From assembly GCA_025463305.1 (NCBI GenBank), contig JAOBWK010000079.1, positions 1 through 26,730 on the forward strand: DNA of 26,730 bases, read 5' to 3'. Shown piece by piece: positions 16,407 through 24,173 of this stretch. The notes beneath the pieces are model-generated. The model searched no databases. It was not told where the DNA came from and saw only the letters and a list, made by a program, of their open reading frames with translations. The position numbers and the translations under genes were made by a program. How positions within the stretch are numbered: position 1 is the first letter of the stretch; each line of letters opens with the position of its first letter. Source of the DNA: Ilumatobacteraceae bacterium (GTDB lineage: Bacteria > Actinomycetota > Acidimicrobiia > Acidimicrobiales > Ilumatobacteraceae).

Positions 16407-17143
16407 GAGCCGAGCGTCTCGGCATAGAGGTCGCCGAGCGCCTGCCAGTGGCGCATCTCGGCCGCCGGGTCGTACGTCGGCATGTCCGTCACGGCGAAGC
16501 CGTGCGCGGCCTCGTACGTCTCGATCGTGTGCGCGACCCCAGCGCCGAACAGTGCGGTCTCGAGTCGTTCCGCCTGCTCGGGCGGGAACGAATGGTCGTT
16601 CGCCGCGGCGGCGACGTAGACCGTGGCGCGGATCTGATCGGCGAGCAGGTGCGGGCTGTCGGGCGCATCGCTGGCGAGGTTGCCACCGTGGAACGAGGCC
16701 GCGGCCGCGACGCGGTCGGGGAACCGTCCGGCCGCCGTCAACGACAGGCCGCCGCCCATGCAGTAGCCGGTGGTGCCGACGGCCGTGCCGGCCACCTGGG
16801 GATGTTGGGCGAGGTAGTCCAGGAACGCACCGGTGTCGCTCGTCGCGGCTGCCTTGGTGACGGTGCTCATCAACGCGCCGAGGCGGGCCCGCTGCTCGGG
16901 GTCCGTGAACGCCGTCGCCGGATCGAACGGCTCGAACGGTCCGCTGCGGTAGTACATGTTCGGGAGGAACGCGACGTAGCCCATCGCGGCCAGGCCGTCG
17001 GCCATCGACTCCAGCGACGGGCGCACACCGCCGGCATCCATGAACAGGATCACGGCGGGCCATGGGCCGTCGCCGTCGGGGGTCGAGAGCAGGGCGGGGC
17101 ACTCGCCGTCGGGTGTCGTCACGGTCACGTTCGTGCGTGGCAT
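16403..17143 (-). CDS. Dienelactone hydrolase family protein
   Basis: A 246-residue alpha/beta hydrolase. The nucleophile elbow is GYCMGGG with Cys128 instead of serine, the hallmark of the dienelactone hydrolase family; Asp183 (ANDHSF) and His214 (AAHGF) complete the triad. The N-terminus (DGECPALLSTPDGDGPWPAVILFMDAGG) provides the oxyanion region. It hydrolyses an ester or lactone in the cytoplasm; the real substrate is unknown and catechol degradation is not suggested by neighbours. ATG at 17143 has AGGAG about seven bases upstream. It lies 31 bp after the mannosidase gene and overlaps the next gene by 4 nt, so it belongs to the same operon. Confidence 0.93.
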   Translation of the reverse strand: MPRTNVTVTTPDGECPALLSTPDGDGPWPAVILFMDAGGVRPSLESMADGLAAMGYVAFLPNMYYRSGPFEPFDPATAFTDPEQRARLGALMSTVTKAAATSDTGAFLDYLAQHPQVAGTAVGTTGYCMGGGLSLTAAGRFPDRVAAAASFHGGNLASDAPDSPHLLADQIRATVYVAAAANDHSFPPEQAERLETALFGAGVAHTIETYEAAHGFAVTDMPTYDPAAEMRHWQALGDLYAETLGS

Positions 17144-17174
17144 GGGGGCATCTCCTGGGGTTCGGTCGGCTGCG

Positions 17175-20100
17175 TCATGTCAGCCGGAGGGTGATGATCT
17201 GGAACGGGCGCAGCTCGACAACGATGTCGTCGCCGTCGAGAGTGGCCGCATCGGCTTCGTCGTCGAGGGCCACCTCGAGGAAGTCGCACACGGTGACGCC
17301 GGTGGTCTCGAACGCCGTCGTGATCACGGTGCGCGCCCGTGCGCCGCGGGACTCGTACGCGCGCACGATGAGGTCGCCGCTGCCGTCCTCGGCGAGCTTG
17401 AGCGCGGTGACGACGATGCCGGGGTTCGACGACGCGACGGCGGTGAGCGATCCGAGGTCGCCGGCCGCTCCCTGTGCGGCGACGACGGGCTGGTTCAACC
17501 GGCCGGCCTCGGCGACCACGTCGGACCGCACGAGGTCCTCGAGGTGCGGATACAGCGAGTAGGTGAAGTGGTGATCGCCGCGGTCGGCGTCGGGGTCGGG
17601 GAAGTTCGCGGCCCGCAGCAGTGTGAGCCGCAGCGCGCCCCGGTGCACGTCGTGGCCGTACTTGCTGTCGTTGAGCAACGCGACGCCGTAGTCGGGCTCG
17701 CTGATGTCCACCCAGCGGTGCGCACACACTTCGAACTTGGCGGCGTCCCAGTTCGTGCTCGCGTGCGTCGGACGCGACACGTGGCCGAACTGGATCTCGC
17801 AGGTCGCCGTGTCGGCGTGAACGTCGAGCGGCATCGCCACCTTGAGCACCTGCTCGTCTTCGTGCCAGGCGACGTCGGTGACGAAGTCGACGCGCGCGCT
17901 GCCGGCCCGCACGACGATGTCCTGGGTGATGCTCGACGCGCCGAACGAGCGCGTGATCCGCACCGTCGCAACGAGCGGCCCGTCGTCGAGCACCTCGATC
18001 GAGTCGACGTCGGTGAGCTCCGCGGTGTGGTTGGCGAAGTACTCGTCGAGGTCCCAGGCGTCGTACTCGACGGGGTGGTCGGCAGACAGCTCGAGGAGGT
18101 TCAGGCGCTGGCCGTCGAGCACGATCTCGCGGTCGACGCGCTGGTCGAACAACGACGTGATCAACCCGTCAGCGTCGATCGCGAGGTGGATGATGCCGTT
18201 GCTGATGTACACGCCGTCGTCGCTCGTCACGATCACGGGTTCGGCCGGCGCAGCCTCGAGCGAGGCCCACGTGAACGAGCCGATGCTCATCGCGTCGATG
18301 TCGGCCCACAGCGCGAACGATCCGTCGTGCAGCTGCTGCACCACCGCGGCCTCGACCTCGATCGCATCGGCGGGTGCGAGCGACTCGTCGACGATGATCA
18401 CCTCGGCCCGACGGTGCGGTGCCGAGTTGGCGACGAGCACGTCGCCACCGACGCTCGGGGCGAGCGCCGTCAACGCCAGGGCGCGCAGCCCGCCGAGCTC
18501 GCCGGCGAGGCGCGCGTACGCGGCCTCGGCGTCGTCGTGCACCCACGCGATCGACGAGCCGGGGATGATGTCGTGGAACTGCAGGGTGAGCACTTCGCGC
18601 CACGCGACCTCGAGCTCGTCGTACGGGTACTCGGCGCCGGCCACCGACGCGGCCAGGGTCGACCACAGCTCGACCTCGCCCAGCAGGATCTCGCTGCGCC
18701 GGTTGCCGGCCTTGGTCTTGGCCTGCGACGTGTAGGTGCCGCGGTGCATCTCGAAGTACAGCTCGCCCACCCACGTTGCAGCGTCGGGGTAATCGGCCAC
18801 GGCTGCGGCGAAGAAGTCGGCGGGGGAGTCGATGCTCACGGTGGGCAGGCCCTCGAGGTCCTGCATCCGCCGGTAGCGCTCCATCATCTCGCGTGTCGGA
18901 CCGCCGCCGCCGTTGCCGTAGCCGAACGGCGCCATCGACATCGTGCCGCCGCCGTGGTCGGCGTAGTTGCGCTCGGCGTGGGCGAGCTGGGCGGGCTGCA
19001 TCGACACGTTGTAGGTGTCGACGGGCGGGAAGTGGGTGAACATCCGCGTGCCGTCGATGCCCTGCCACCAGAACGAGTGGTGCGGCATCCGGTTCTGCTT
19101 GTTCCAGCTGAGCTTCTGGGTGAGGAAGAACTCCGCGCCCCCGAGCCGGAAGATCTGCGGCAGGCTCGCGGGGTAACCGAACACATCGGGGATCCAGACC
19201 TCGCGGCACGTGATGCCGTAGTGCTCCTCGAAGAACCGTTGCCCGTGCAGGAACTGACGGGCGAGCGACTCACCGGACGGCAGGTTCGTGTCGGCCTCGA
19301 CCCACATCCCGCCGACGGGGATGAACCGACCTTCAGCCGCCTGCTCCTGCATCGACGCGAACACGCTCGGGTAGCGATCGCGCATCCACTCGTGCTGCTG
19401 GGCCTGGCTGCACACGAACTTCAGCTCGGGCTCGCGCGTCATCAGATCGAGCACATTGCTGAAGGTGCGCGCGCACTTGCGCACCGTCTCGCGCAGTGGC
19501 CACATCCACGCCGTGTCGATGTGCGCGTGGCCGATCGCACTGACGTGGTGCGCGCTGGGAACGGCCGGGCGGGCGAGCACGTCGGCCAGCTCGTCGCGCG
19601 CCGCGGCGGCGGTCGCCGGCACATCGGTGAGGTCGAGCGCGTCGAGCGCCCGCCCGATCGCGACGGTGATCTGCGGCCGGCGGGGAGCGTTCAGCGGCAG
19701 CTCCTGCACGAGGCTCCCGAGCACATCGAGATCGTGGACGAGCGCCGAGACCTCGGGATGGAACACGGTCAGCTCGGCCCGCTTCAGCGCGTACAGCGGC
19801 GTGTCGGGCAGCGTCTGCGGATCGCCGAGCGGTGTCGGCCGAAACGTCGGTCCGCCGATCATCGGGTTGGCCGCCGCCTCGACGAGGAACTCGAACTGCT
19901 CGCCGCCGTTCGCCGTGACCAACAGCGGGATCGAATGGTTCAACGGGTTGAGGGCACGCAACGGACCCTCCGGCCCCCACACCAGGCCCTCGGACTGGAA
20001 GCCGGGGGCGAGCCCGAAGCCCAGGTCGATGCGCGCCTCCACCGTCGCGCCGCGCCACGCCTGGGGCACGCTGCCGACGAAGTGGAACCACGTCGTGCTC

Positions 20101-20309
20101 CACGCCGCGCCGTACGCGCCGCCGATGGGGAACGAGTGGAACTCGCCGTCGGCGAGCGCGACCAGTGCGTCGTCGAACGAGATCGGCTCGCCCGGCACGT
20201 GGTACGAGGTGACCGTGAACGGCACGGTCCGGCCGTAGCGGGCGGGGCGGATGCGCTCGAGCAGGAACCGCTCGAGCCGCTTCTCGGTGATCAGGTGGCG
20301 ATCGTGCAC
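17175..20309 (-). CDS. Alpha-mannosidase, glycoside hydrolase family 38
   Basis: A 1044-residue zinc-dependent retaining glycosidase. An N-terminal beta domain (about 1-250, with WFHFVGSVP and SEGLVWGPEGPLRAL) precedes the catalytic barrel. Metal ligands His263 and Asp265 are in GHAHIDTAWMWP; the nucleophile, also a ligand, is Asp375 in WIPDVFGYPASLPQI; the last ligand is His579 in LQFHDIIPGSS. The alpha-mannosidase middle domain and C-terminal beta domains follow. There is no signal peptide, so it acts in the cytoplasm, probably trimming mannose from imported or endogenous glycans or mannosyl compounds. GTG at 20309 lies 7 bp after the phosphorylase stop. The linkage to a nucleoside phosphorylase is unusual and gives no obvious pathway. 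Confidence 0.96.
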   Translation of the reverse strand: MHDRHLITEKRLERFLLERIRPARYGRTVPFTVTSYHVPGEPISFDDALVALADGEFHSFPIGGAYGAAWSTTWFHFVGSVPQAWRGATVEARIDLGFGLAPGFQSEGLVWGPEGPLRALNPLNHSIPLLVTANGGEQFEFLVEAAANPMIGGPTFRPTPLGDPQTLPDTPLYALKRAELTVFHPEVSALVHDLDVLGSLVQELPLNAPRRPQITVAIGRALDALDLTDVPATAAAARDELADVLARPAVPSAHHVSAIGHAHIDTAWMWPLRETVRKCARTFSNVLDLMTREPELKFVCSQAQQHEWMRDRYPSVFASMQEQAAEGRFIPVGGMWVEADTNLPSGESLARQFLHGQRFFEEHYGITCREVWIPDVFGYPASLPQIFRLGGAEFFLTQKLSWNKQNRMPHHSFWWQGIDGTRMFTHFPPVDTYNVSMQPAQLAHAERNYADHGGGTMSMAPFGYGNGGGGPTREMMERYRRMQDLEGLPTVSIDSPADFFAAAVADYPDAATWVGELYFEMHRGTYTSQAKTKAGNRRSEILLGEVELWSTLAASVAGAEYPYDELEVAWREVLTLQFHDIIPGSSIAWVHDDAEAAYARLAGELGGLRALALTALAPSVGGDVLVANSAPHRRAEVIIVDESLAPADAIEVEAAVVQQLHDGSFALWADIDAMSIGSFTWASLEAAPAEPVIVTSDDGVYISNGIIHLAIDADGLITSLFDQRVDREIVLDGQRLNLLELSADHPVEYDAWDLDEYFANHTAELTDVDSIEVLDDGPLVATVRITRSFGASSITQDIVVRAGSARVDFVTDVAWHEDEQVLKVAMPLDVHADTATCEIQFGHVSRPTHASTNWDAAKFEVCAHRWVDISEPDYGVALLNDSKYGHDVHRGALRLTLLRAANFPDPDADRGDHHFTYSLYPHLEDLVRSDVVAEAGRLNQPVVAAQGAAGDLGSLTAVASSNPGIVVTALKLAEDGSGDLIVRAYESRGARARTVITTAFETTGVTVCDFLEVALDDEADAATLDGDDIVVELRPFQIITLRLT

Positions 20310-20316
20310 GGCGGGC

Positions 20317-21063
20317 TCAGCCGGCTATGGGGGAGACCGTGGCGACGGGACCGCTGACGGCCACTTCGCAGGCGATGCGCATCATCTGATCCACCCCGGC
20401 ACGCAGCTCCTCGTCGCTGATCCGCTCGCTGTTCTCCTCGTCGGCGATGATGTCGCTGACGGTCATCATCGCCACCGACTCGATCTGGCGGAGCGCCGCG
20501 ATCGTGTACAGCACCGCGACCTCCATCTCGACCCCGAGGTGCCCGCGTTCGCGCCAGCGCTGCATGATGCCCGGGCGGGTGTCGTAGAACAGGCTGCTCG
20601 TCACCACCGGGCCGGCATGGACGCGCGCACCCTGCTCGCGGGCGAGCCGGATCGCCAGCTCGGCCAACTCGTACGTGGCCGTGGGTGCGTGCTGCTCGCC
20701 CTGCAGCAGCGTCGCCACCGTGGCGTCGTCGGGCGTCGCGGTGATGGCGACGAGCGTGTCGCCCATCCGCAGCCCGGGCTTGAGCCCGCCGGCGGTGCCG
20801 ACGCGCACGATGCGCTGCGCGCCCAGCTGGATCAGCTCCTCGTAGTAGATCGCCGCGCTGGGCCCGCCCATGCCGACGGACTGCACGCTGATCGGCTTGC
20901 CGGCGAAGGTGCCGGTGAACCCGAGCATGCCTCGCTCCTCGTTGACGCACCGTGCGCCCGGATCGAAGAACGTCTCCGCGATGTGGCGGGCGCGGCGCGG
21001 ATCGCCGGGCACGAGCACGGCTGGTGCGTAGTCGTCGGGTTCGGCACGGAGGTGGACGGGCAT
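20317..21063 (-). CDS. Nucleoside phosphorylase (NP-I family, uridine/purine type)
   Basis: A 248-residue trimer/hexamer-type phosphorylase splitting a nucleoside with phosphate into base and ribose-1-phosphate in the cytoplasm. The phosphate-binding motif VPGDPRRARHIAE is near 18-30. GMGGPSAAIYYEELIQLGAQRIVRVGTAGGL is the family signature with its phosphate-site GTAGG. VEMEVAVLY provides the ribose-binding Glu-Met-Glu, and TVSDII is near the base site. The EMEVA and SDII forms lean to uridine-phosphorylase-like members, but specificity cannot be read from sequence. It is the first gene of the operon, read from a leaderless-type start with TACGCT six bases upstream of the ATG at 21063. The alpha-mannosidase follows after 7 bp. 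Confidence 0.92.
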   Translation of the reverse strand: MPVHLRAEPDDYAPAVLVPGDPRRARHIAETFFDPGARCVNEERGMLGFTGTFAGKPISVQSVGMGGPSAAIYYEELIQLGAQRIVRVGTAGGLKPGLRMGDTLVAITATPDDATVATLLQGEQHAPTATYELAELAIRLAREQGARVHAGPVVTSSLFYDTRPGIMQRWRERGHLGVEMEVAVLYTIAALRQIESVAMMTVSDIIADEENSERISDEELRAGVDQMMRIACEVAVSGPVATVSPIAG

Positions 21064-21069
21064 CCCTGC

Positions 21070-21075
21070 AGCGTA
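21070..21075 (-). promoter_or_regulatory. -10 box of the phosphorylase-mannosidase operon
   Basis: The minus strand reads TACGCT, identical to the mdh -10, six bases before the ATG at 21063. No Shine-Dalgarno is visible. It probably drives all four minus-strand genes down to 15732. Confidence 0.5.
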
Positions 21076-21317
21076 CGCGTCGACGTCGTCACGGGTCGCC
21101 CCTGCCGCGTGCCGGCCGGGTTCGCGGGCGTTCCGACTCCCAAGGGAGTTGCTGGATCCAATCGCTCCGAACGCCGGCTATGCGCGCTGTTCTCGACGGG
21201 CGGCCGGACATTCTGCGCTGTCGCTGGCGAACGATCTGCGCTGTCGGGATCTTGAGCGCGCGTTCTGCTCGGATCGCGTATTCCGGCACGAGCGCGGAAC
21301 GGCAGCTCTGCGCTACC

Positions 21318-21641
21318 TCAGTCGCCGATGAACCAGAGGTACGTCCCGCCGTTGTCGGCACATTCACGGGCCAACGCGGCGACTGACGTCAATGAGTCCC
21401 TGCTGTCGGCCGGGGCTGCGTCACGGGCGGACTCAATCTCGTCTGCGAGCACCGGCGCTTGCAGGTAGTTGAAGACTGTCTCGCCGTAGGGGTCGATGAA
21501 GCGAAGGCAGCAGCCGGAAGTCGACGCCGACGCAGCTTCCTCGATGTGGCCAACGTCCACGACACGACGGATCAGCTCGCCTCGTTCAGTGCGAAGTTCG
21601 ACGGTGTGCACGCCCGCACTCTGGTCGATCAGAGCGGTCAC
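21318..21641 (-). CDS. Hypothetical protein (FIDPYGETVFN motif)
   Basis: I do not recognise a named family. The 107-residue reading from GTG at 21641 looks coding: GC-rich third positions and a natural-looking sequence VVDVGHIEE ... CCLRFIDPYGETVFNYLQAPVLADEIESARD ... GGTYLWFIGD. It has no signal peptide or membrane helix and is acidic, so it is cytoplasmic. I recall small uncharacterised bacterial proteins with a similar LRFIDPYGxTVFN block, but no function. The start is uncertain; an upstream ATG at 21758 would overlap the next gene by 73 nt. It lies 44 bp after the second unknown gene, in the same direction, so the two may form an operon. Confidence 0.6.
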   Translation of the reverse strand: MTALIDQSAGVHTVELRTERGELIRRVVDVGHIEEAASASTSGCCLRFIDPYGETVFNYLQAPVLADEIESARDAAPADSRDSLTSVAALARECADNGGTYLWFIGD

Positions 21642-21685
21642 GTCCAGAGCGCCGAGCGGCAGTTCGGATCGGGGTGCGGTTGTAG

Positions 21686-22057
21686 TCAGGTGCGCTGCTC
21701 GCGTACCCGGCGCCTCGCCAGCACCCACACCGCCTTTCGATACACGAAGTCGGCACACGCGCCGATCTCGTCGCTGTGAGTCACACGATCGTGGTATCCA
21801 GCGTCATAGAAGCCCACCTCGCAATCGTTGACGTAGTGATTCGGCGATCCGCGGGTGTCACCTGAAAGGCGCTGCCAGTCATTCACAAGATCAGGGTTCG
21901 CTCGCAGATGTCGCTCGACGGCCTCGGTTCCTCGGTCGTCGTCGGACAGGTCTGGACACGCCTCTCGAACGCAATCAAGGAGCGACCTATTCTCATGGCG
22001 GATCCGCTGCGGGACCTCGCACAACGGTGCCACCCAGCTGGCTTCCGGAATCGTCAC
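21686..22057 (-). CDS. Hypothetical protein
   Basis: Unrecognised soluble protein of about 123 residues from GTG at 22057. It begins TIPEASWVAPLCEVPQRIRHE and contains a charged middle (CPDLSDDDRGTEAVERHL) and NHYVNDCEVGFYDAGYHDRVTHSDEIGACADFVYRKAVWVL near the C-terminus, which ends in an arginine-rich tail. Codon use is GC-rich at third positions, supporting a real gene. No catalytic motif or signal peptide is visible. It faces away from the phosphotransferase gene, and the left copy of the inverted repeat lies 38 bp upstream of its start. In-frame sequence up to 22249 reads through the repeat and is probably not translated. It is followed after 44 bp by the other small unknown gene. Confidence 0.55.
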   Translation of the reverse strand: MTIPEASWVAPLCEVPQRIRHENRSLLDCVREACPDLSDDDRGTEAVERHLRANPDLVNDWQRLSGDTRGSPNHYVNDCEVGFYDAGYHDRVTHSDEIGACADFVYRKAVWVLARRRVREQRT

Positions 22058-22094
22058 GTGGCGATCTTCGCGCCGGAACTCCGACGAGCCAAGT

Positions 22095-22129
22095 AGCGCC
22101 GAATGCCCGATATGGAGCGGCTCGGCAAG
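22095..22129 (+). repeat. Left copy of 35-bp inverted repeat
   Basis: AGCGC, four differing bases, then 26 bases (22104-22129, beginning TGCCCGATATGG and ending GGCTCGGCAAG) are repeated in inverted orientation at 23106-23140. The 26-bp part is perfect; 31 of 35 positions agree. Together the copies bracket the phosphotransferase gene. Confidence 0.95.
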
Positions 22130-22191
22130 CTTCGTGTGCGGGTCCACGATCGTGCGAGCCGACCCGCAAGACTCTTCGAGTGGTTCGGCCG

Positions 22192-23097
22192 ATGGATGAA
22201 GCGGAGCACGCTGCGTGGCGCGTGCGGCAACCGCCCCCGGCCGCGACACTGGCCTGGCTTATCGATGAGCTCGACGTAGCCGAGGTCATCGAGGTGAGCC
22301 CGATGCCCGGCGGGTCAACATCGGCGATGCATCGCGTGGCGCTCATCGACCGGAGTGGCCATCAGCAGTCTGTGGTGTTGCGCCGGTACGTCCGCGAGAA
22401 GATCCTCGCCACGTCACCCGATGTCGCAGCTGTCGAAGCTCGAGCATTGCAGCTCGCCGAGCGTCTGCCGGTACCGACGCCCACGCTGCTCGCGCTTGAC
22501 GCGTCGGGTGACCGGGCGGATGTGCCGGCACTCGTCATGTCGTTGCTCGACGGACGGCCCGTCTGGGAGACCCGGTGGGGTTCGAGGTGGGTATCGGAGA
22601 CGGTCGACGCGATGATCGCGCTGCACGACATCGACGCCTCCCAAGTCGAGTTGCCGCAACTCGCCACCTACACACAGAAGCGCTACGACCCACCGCGATG
22701 GACGACCGATCCGGCACTGTGGGAACGAGCCGTCGAACTGTTCCACGGCCCGGCGCCCACCTCCGATGTCGGGTTCGTTCATCGTGATTTCAACCCGGGC
22801 AACGTGCTCTGGGTTCGCGATCGACTCACAGGAGTCGTCGACTGGCAATCGGCGTGCATCGGATCGCGTTCGATCGATCCAGCCCACTGTCGGTTGAACC
22901 TGTTCCAGTACAGCCAGAAGATGGCAGATGATGTCCGCGTCGTCTGGGAACAACGATCCGGGCTGACCTTCGACCCGTGGGCAGACCTGGCCAGCATCAT
23001 CGGCACCCTCGACACCCTCCGAGGGCGCCGACATCCCAACGCTGCGATGTGGTCAATCGAAGAGGCCCTCAAGAACGCCGTGCACGCTCTCAGCTGA
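22192..23097 (+). CDS. Phosphotransferase, aminoglycoside-phosphotransferase (APH) fold
   Basis: A 301-residue kinase-like protein. An N-lobe (about 1-110) includes EVSPMPGGSTSAMHRVALID, corresponding to the nucleotide-binding loop, and VVLRRYVREK with a candidate ATP-binding Lys/Arg. The C-lobe has the Brenner motif FVHRDFNPGNVLW (His197, Asp199 catalytic base, Asn204) and the metal-binding Asp217 in GVVDWQSA. The family phosphorylates hydroxyls of antibiotics, choline, homoserine or other small molecules; the substrate here is unknown and resistance should not be assumed. ATG at 22192 fits the domain start; no good Shine-Dalgarno is seen. It sits alone between two inverted-repeat copies, with 62 bp on the left and 8 bp on the right, which suggests acquisition as a cassette. 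Confidence 0.88.
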   Translation: MDEAEHAAWRVRQPPPAATLAWLIDELDVAEVIEVSPMPGGSTSAMHRVALIDRSGHQQSVVLRRYVREKILATSPDVAAVEARALQLAERLPVPTPTLLALDASGDRADVPALVMSLLDGRPVWETRWGSRWVSETVDAMIALHDIDASQVELPQLATYTQKRYDPPRWTTDPALWERAVELFHGPAPTSDVGFVHRDFNPGNVLWVRDRLTGVVDWQSACIGSRSIDPAHCRLNLFQYSQKMADDVRVVWEQRSGLTFDPWADLASIIGTLDTLRGRRHPNAAMWSIEEALKNAVHALS

Positions 23098-23105
23098 CGA
23101 CAGCC

Positions 23106-23140
23106 CTTGCCGAGCCGCTCCATATCGGGCACTATGCGCT
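23106..23140 (-). repeat. Right copy of 35-bp inverted repeat
   Basis: Reverse complement of 22095-22129; the 26-bp perfect part lies at 23106-23131 and the outer GCGCT at 23136-23140. It begins 8 bp after the phosphotransferase stop. No target-site duplication is visible outside either copy. Confidence 0.95.
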
Positions 23141-23163
23141 CCCTGCTCCACGATCGCGATTAG

Positions 23164-23346
23164 TTGTCAGGAGCGAGCTTCGATGAAGGGTTGGGAGCGA
23201 TCTTGGAGGGACTACGGGACGTCCTGTTCGGCGGAGCAACTCTGTCGCGTCGGCGGGCGTGGCGCCTGATCGCCTTCGTGGTGACGTTCAACGTCGTCGT
23301 AGGCGGTCTCTCCCTCCATCAGGTCCTGAAGGTCAGGGCGTCGTGA
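23164..23346 (+). CDS. Possible small membrane protein
   Basis: A 60-codon frame from TTG at 23164 (an internal TTG at 23203 is also possible) with GC-rich third positions. It has an amphipathic start (AILEGLRDVLFGG), a basic stretch (SRRRAWR) and one hydrophobic helix (LIAFVVTFNVVVGGLSL). No family is recognised. The stop overlaps by a few bases the end of decayed ATP-grasp sequence on the other strand. It could be a real small membrane protein or a remnant. Confidence 0.35.
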   Translation: MSGASFDEGLGAILEGLRDVLFGGATLSRRRAWRLIAFVVTFNVVVGGLSLHQVLKVRAS

Positions 23347-23848
23347 TCGACCAGGCGCACCGCGATCCCCGGGCCTTTCGTGCCGAGGCAGACGCAGCTC
23401 GCCAGGCGCGCATCCCGATACGCCCGGTCACCAGGCGGCATTCTCCGTTGATCCACCAGGTCCGAGCTTCGCCGGTGTCGAAGCTCTCGAACTGGCGGAT
23501 CACGATGCCACCGACGAGGTCGTCACCACGAAGCTCGACGAATCGGTCAACGATCGAACGTAGGGCCACCTCGTCGCTTACATCAGGCACGTAGACGGCC
23601 TCGTGCCAGTAGTGCTTCATCGACTTCACGTAGTCCTTGATCACTGCCGGTCCCGGTCCGAGATGGTCGGCGAGAGATCTGAGATCCATGGTGGTGCCGT
23701 GCCGACCGGTTGATGGCCCGAGCTCCGTGCGCGCGAGGAGACGGCGTCAGCCGAAGTCCATGGGCTGGTTCGCCTCCCAGCCCAGGCGTGTCGCGGGCAG
23801 GTCGTACGCCGGGGCGATCTCACACTCGAGCTGCAGACAAAAGCTGCG
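23333..23848 (-). pseudogene. Decayed ATP-grasp (R2K/DUF4343-like) gene
   Basis: The frame from 23689 down to about 23430 encodes VIKDYVKSMKHYWHEAVYVPD ... RFVELRGDDLVGGIVIRQFESFDTGEARTWWINGE, which reads like the central ATP-grasp part of R2K-clade proteins (usually 250-300 residues). The sequence then loses similarity where family members continue with His-Pro-Asp-Thr-Pro. Upstream the same frame continues, past an in-frame TGA at 23747-23749, into IAPAYDLPATRLGWEANQPMDFG, and stops again at 23849. Near 23340-23400 the same strand reads, across a frameshift, RAASASARKARG then IAVRLVDHDALT, resembling the N-terminus of the same family. The locus therefore appears to be rearranged fragments of one or two copies. 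No working product is expected. Confidence 0.65.
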
Positions 23849-24032
23849 TCAACACCCCGTCGCCGCTACTCACCATGCGGTTTCGGCGTCGACAACATCT
23901 GGACAGCGCACGAGGCTGCGTGAGACGTCGATAGGACGGCCGAGTGTGTGCTGCCTGGGCGCCAGTTCGTGCGACGCCGACCAGAGCGCCGACGCTTCGT
24001 AGCTTCACACTCCCTGGCGCCCGCCAAGAGTA

Positions 24033-24061
24033 TTGACAAATAGTAGCCGCTAGGATAGGTC
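24033..24061 (+). promoter_or_regulatory. Promoter of the DUF1906-DUF4232 unit, with a DtxR-like dyad
   Basis: TTGACA (24033-24038), a 17-bp spacer and TAGGTC (24056-24061) form the most consensus-like promoter in the window, about 112 bp before the gene start. Bases 24050-24067 (CTAGGATAGG then TCACCTAA) overlap the -10 and resemble an iron-regulator (DtxR/IdeR) box with one base missing in the second half; that is only a resemblance. Confidence 0.55.
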
Positions 24062-24173
24062 ACCTAACTGCTAGTCTAACTCGAGAAACGCAACTTCGGG
24101 GGGAGGCTGTGCAGCCTGGCGAACATCCGTGTTTCGTTTGTTTTATCGTTCCTTTATGTGGAGGTGGGGCATT

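Noticed and set aside
17040..20357. 1105-codon open frame on the plus strand across the alpha-mannosidase
   Set aside because: Shadow of the mannosidase gene, whose complete GH38 motif set is on the minus strand.
22095..23140. Classical insertion sequence
   Set aside because: No transposase between or near the inverted repeats and no target-site duplication; kept as a repeat-flanked cassette only.
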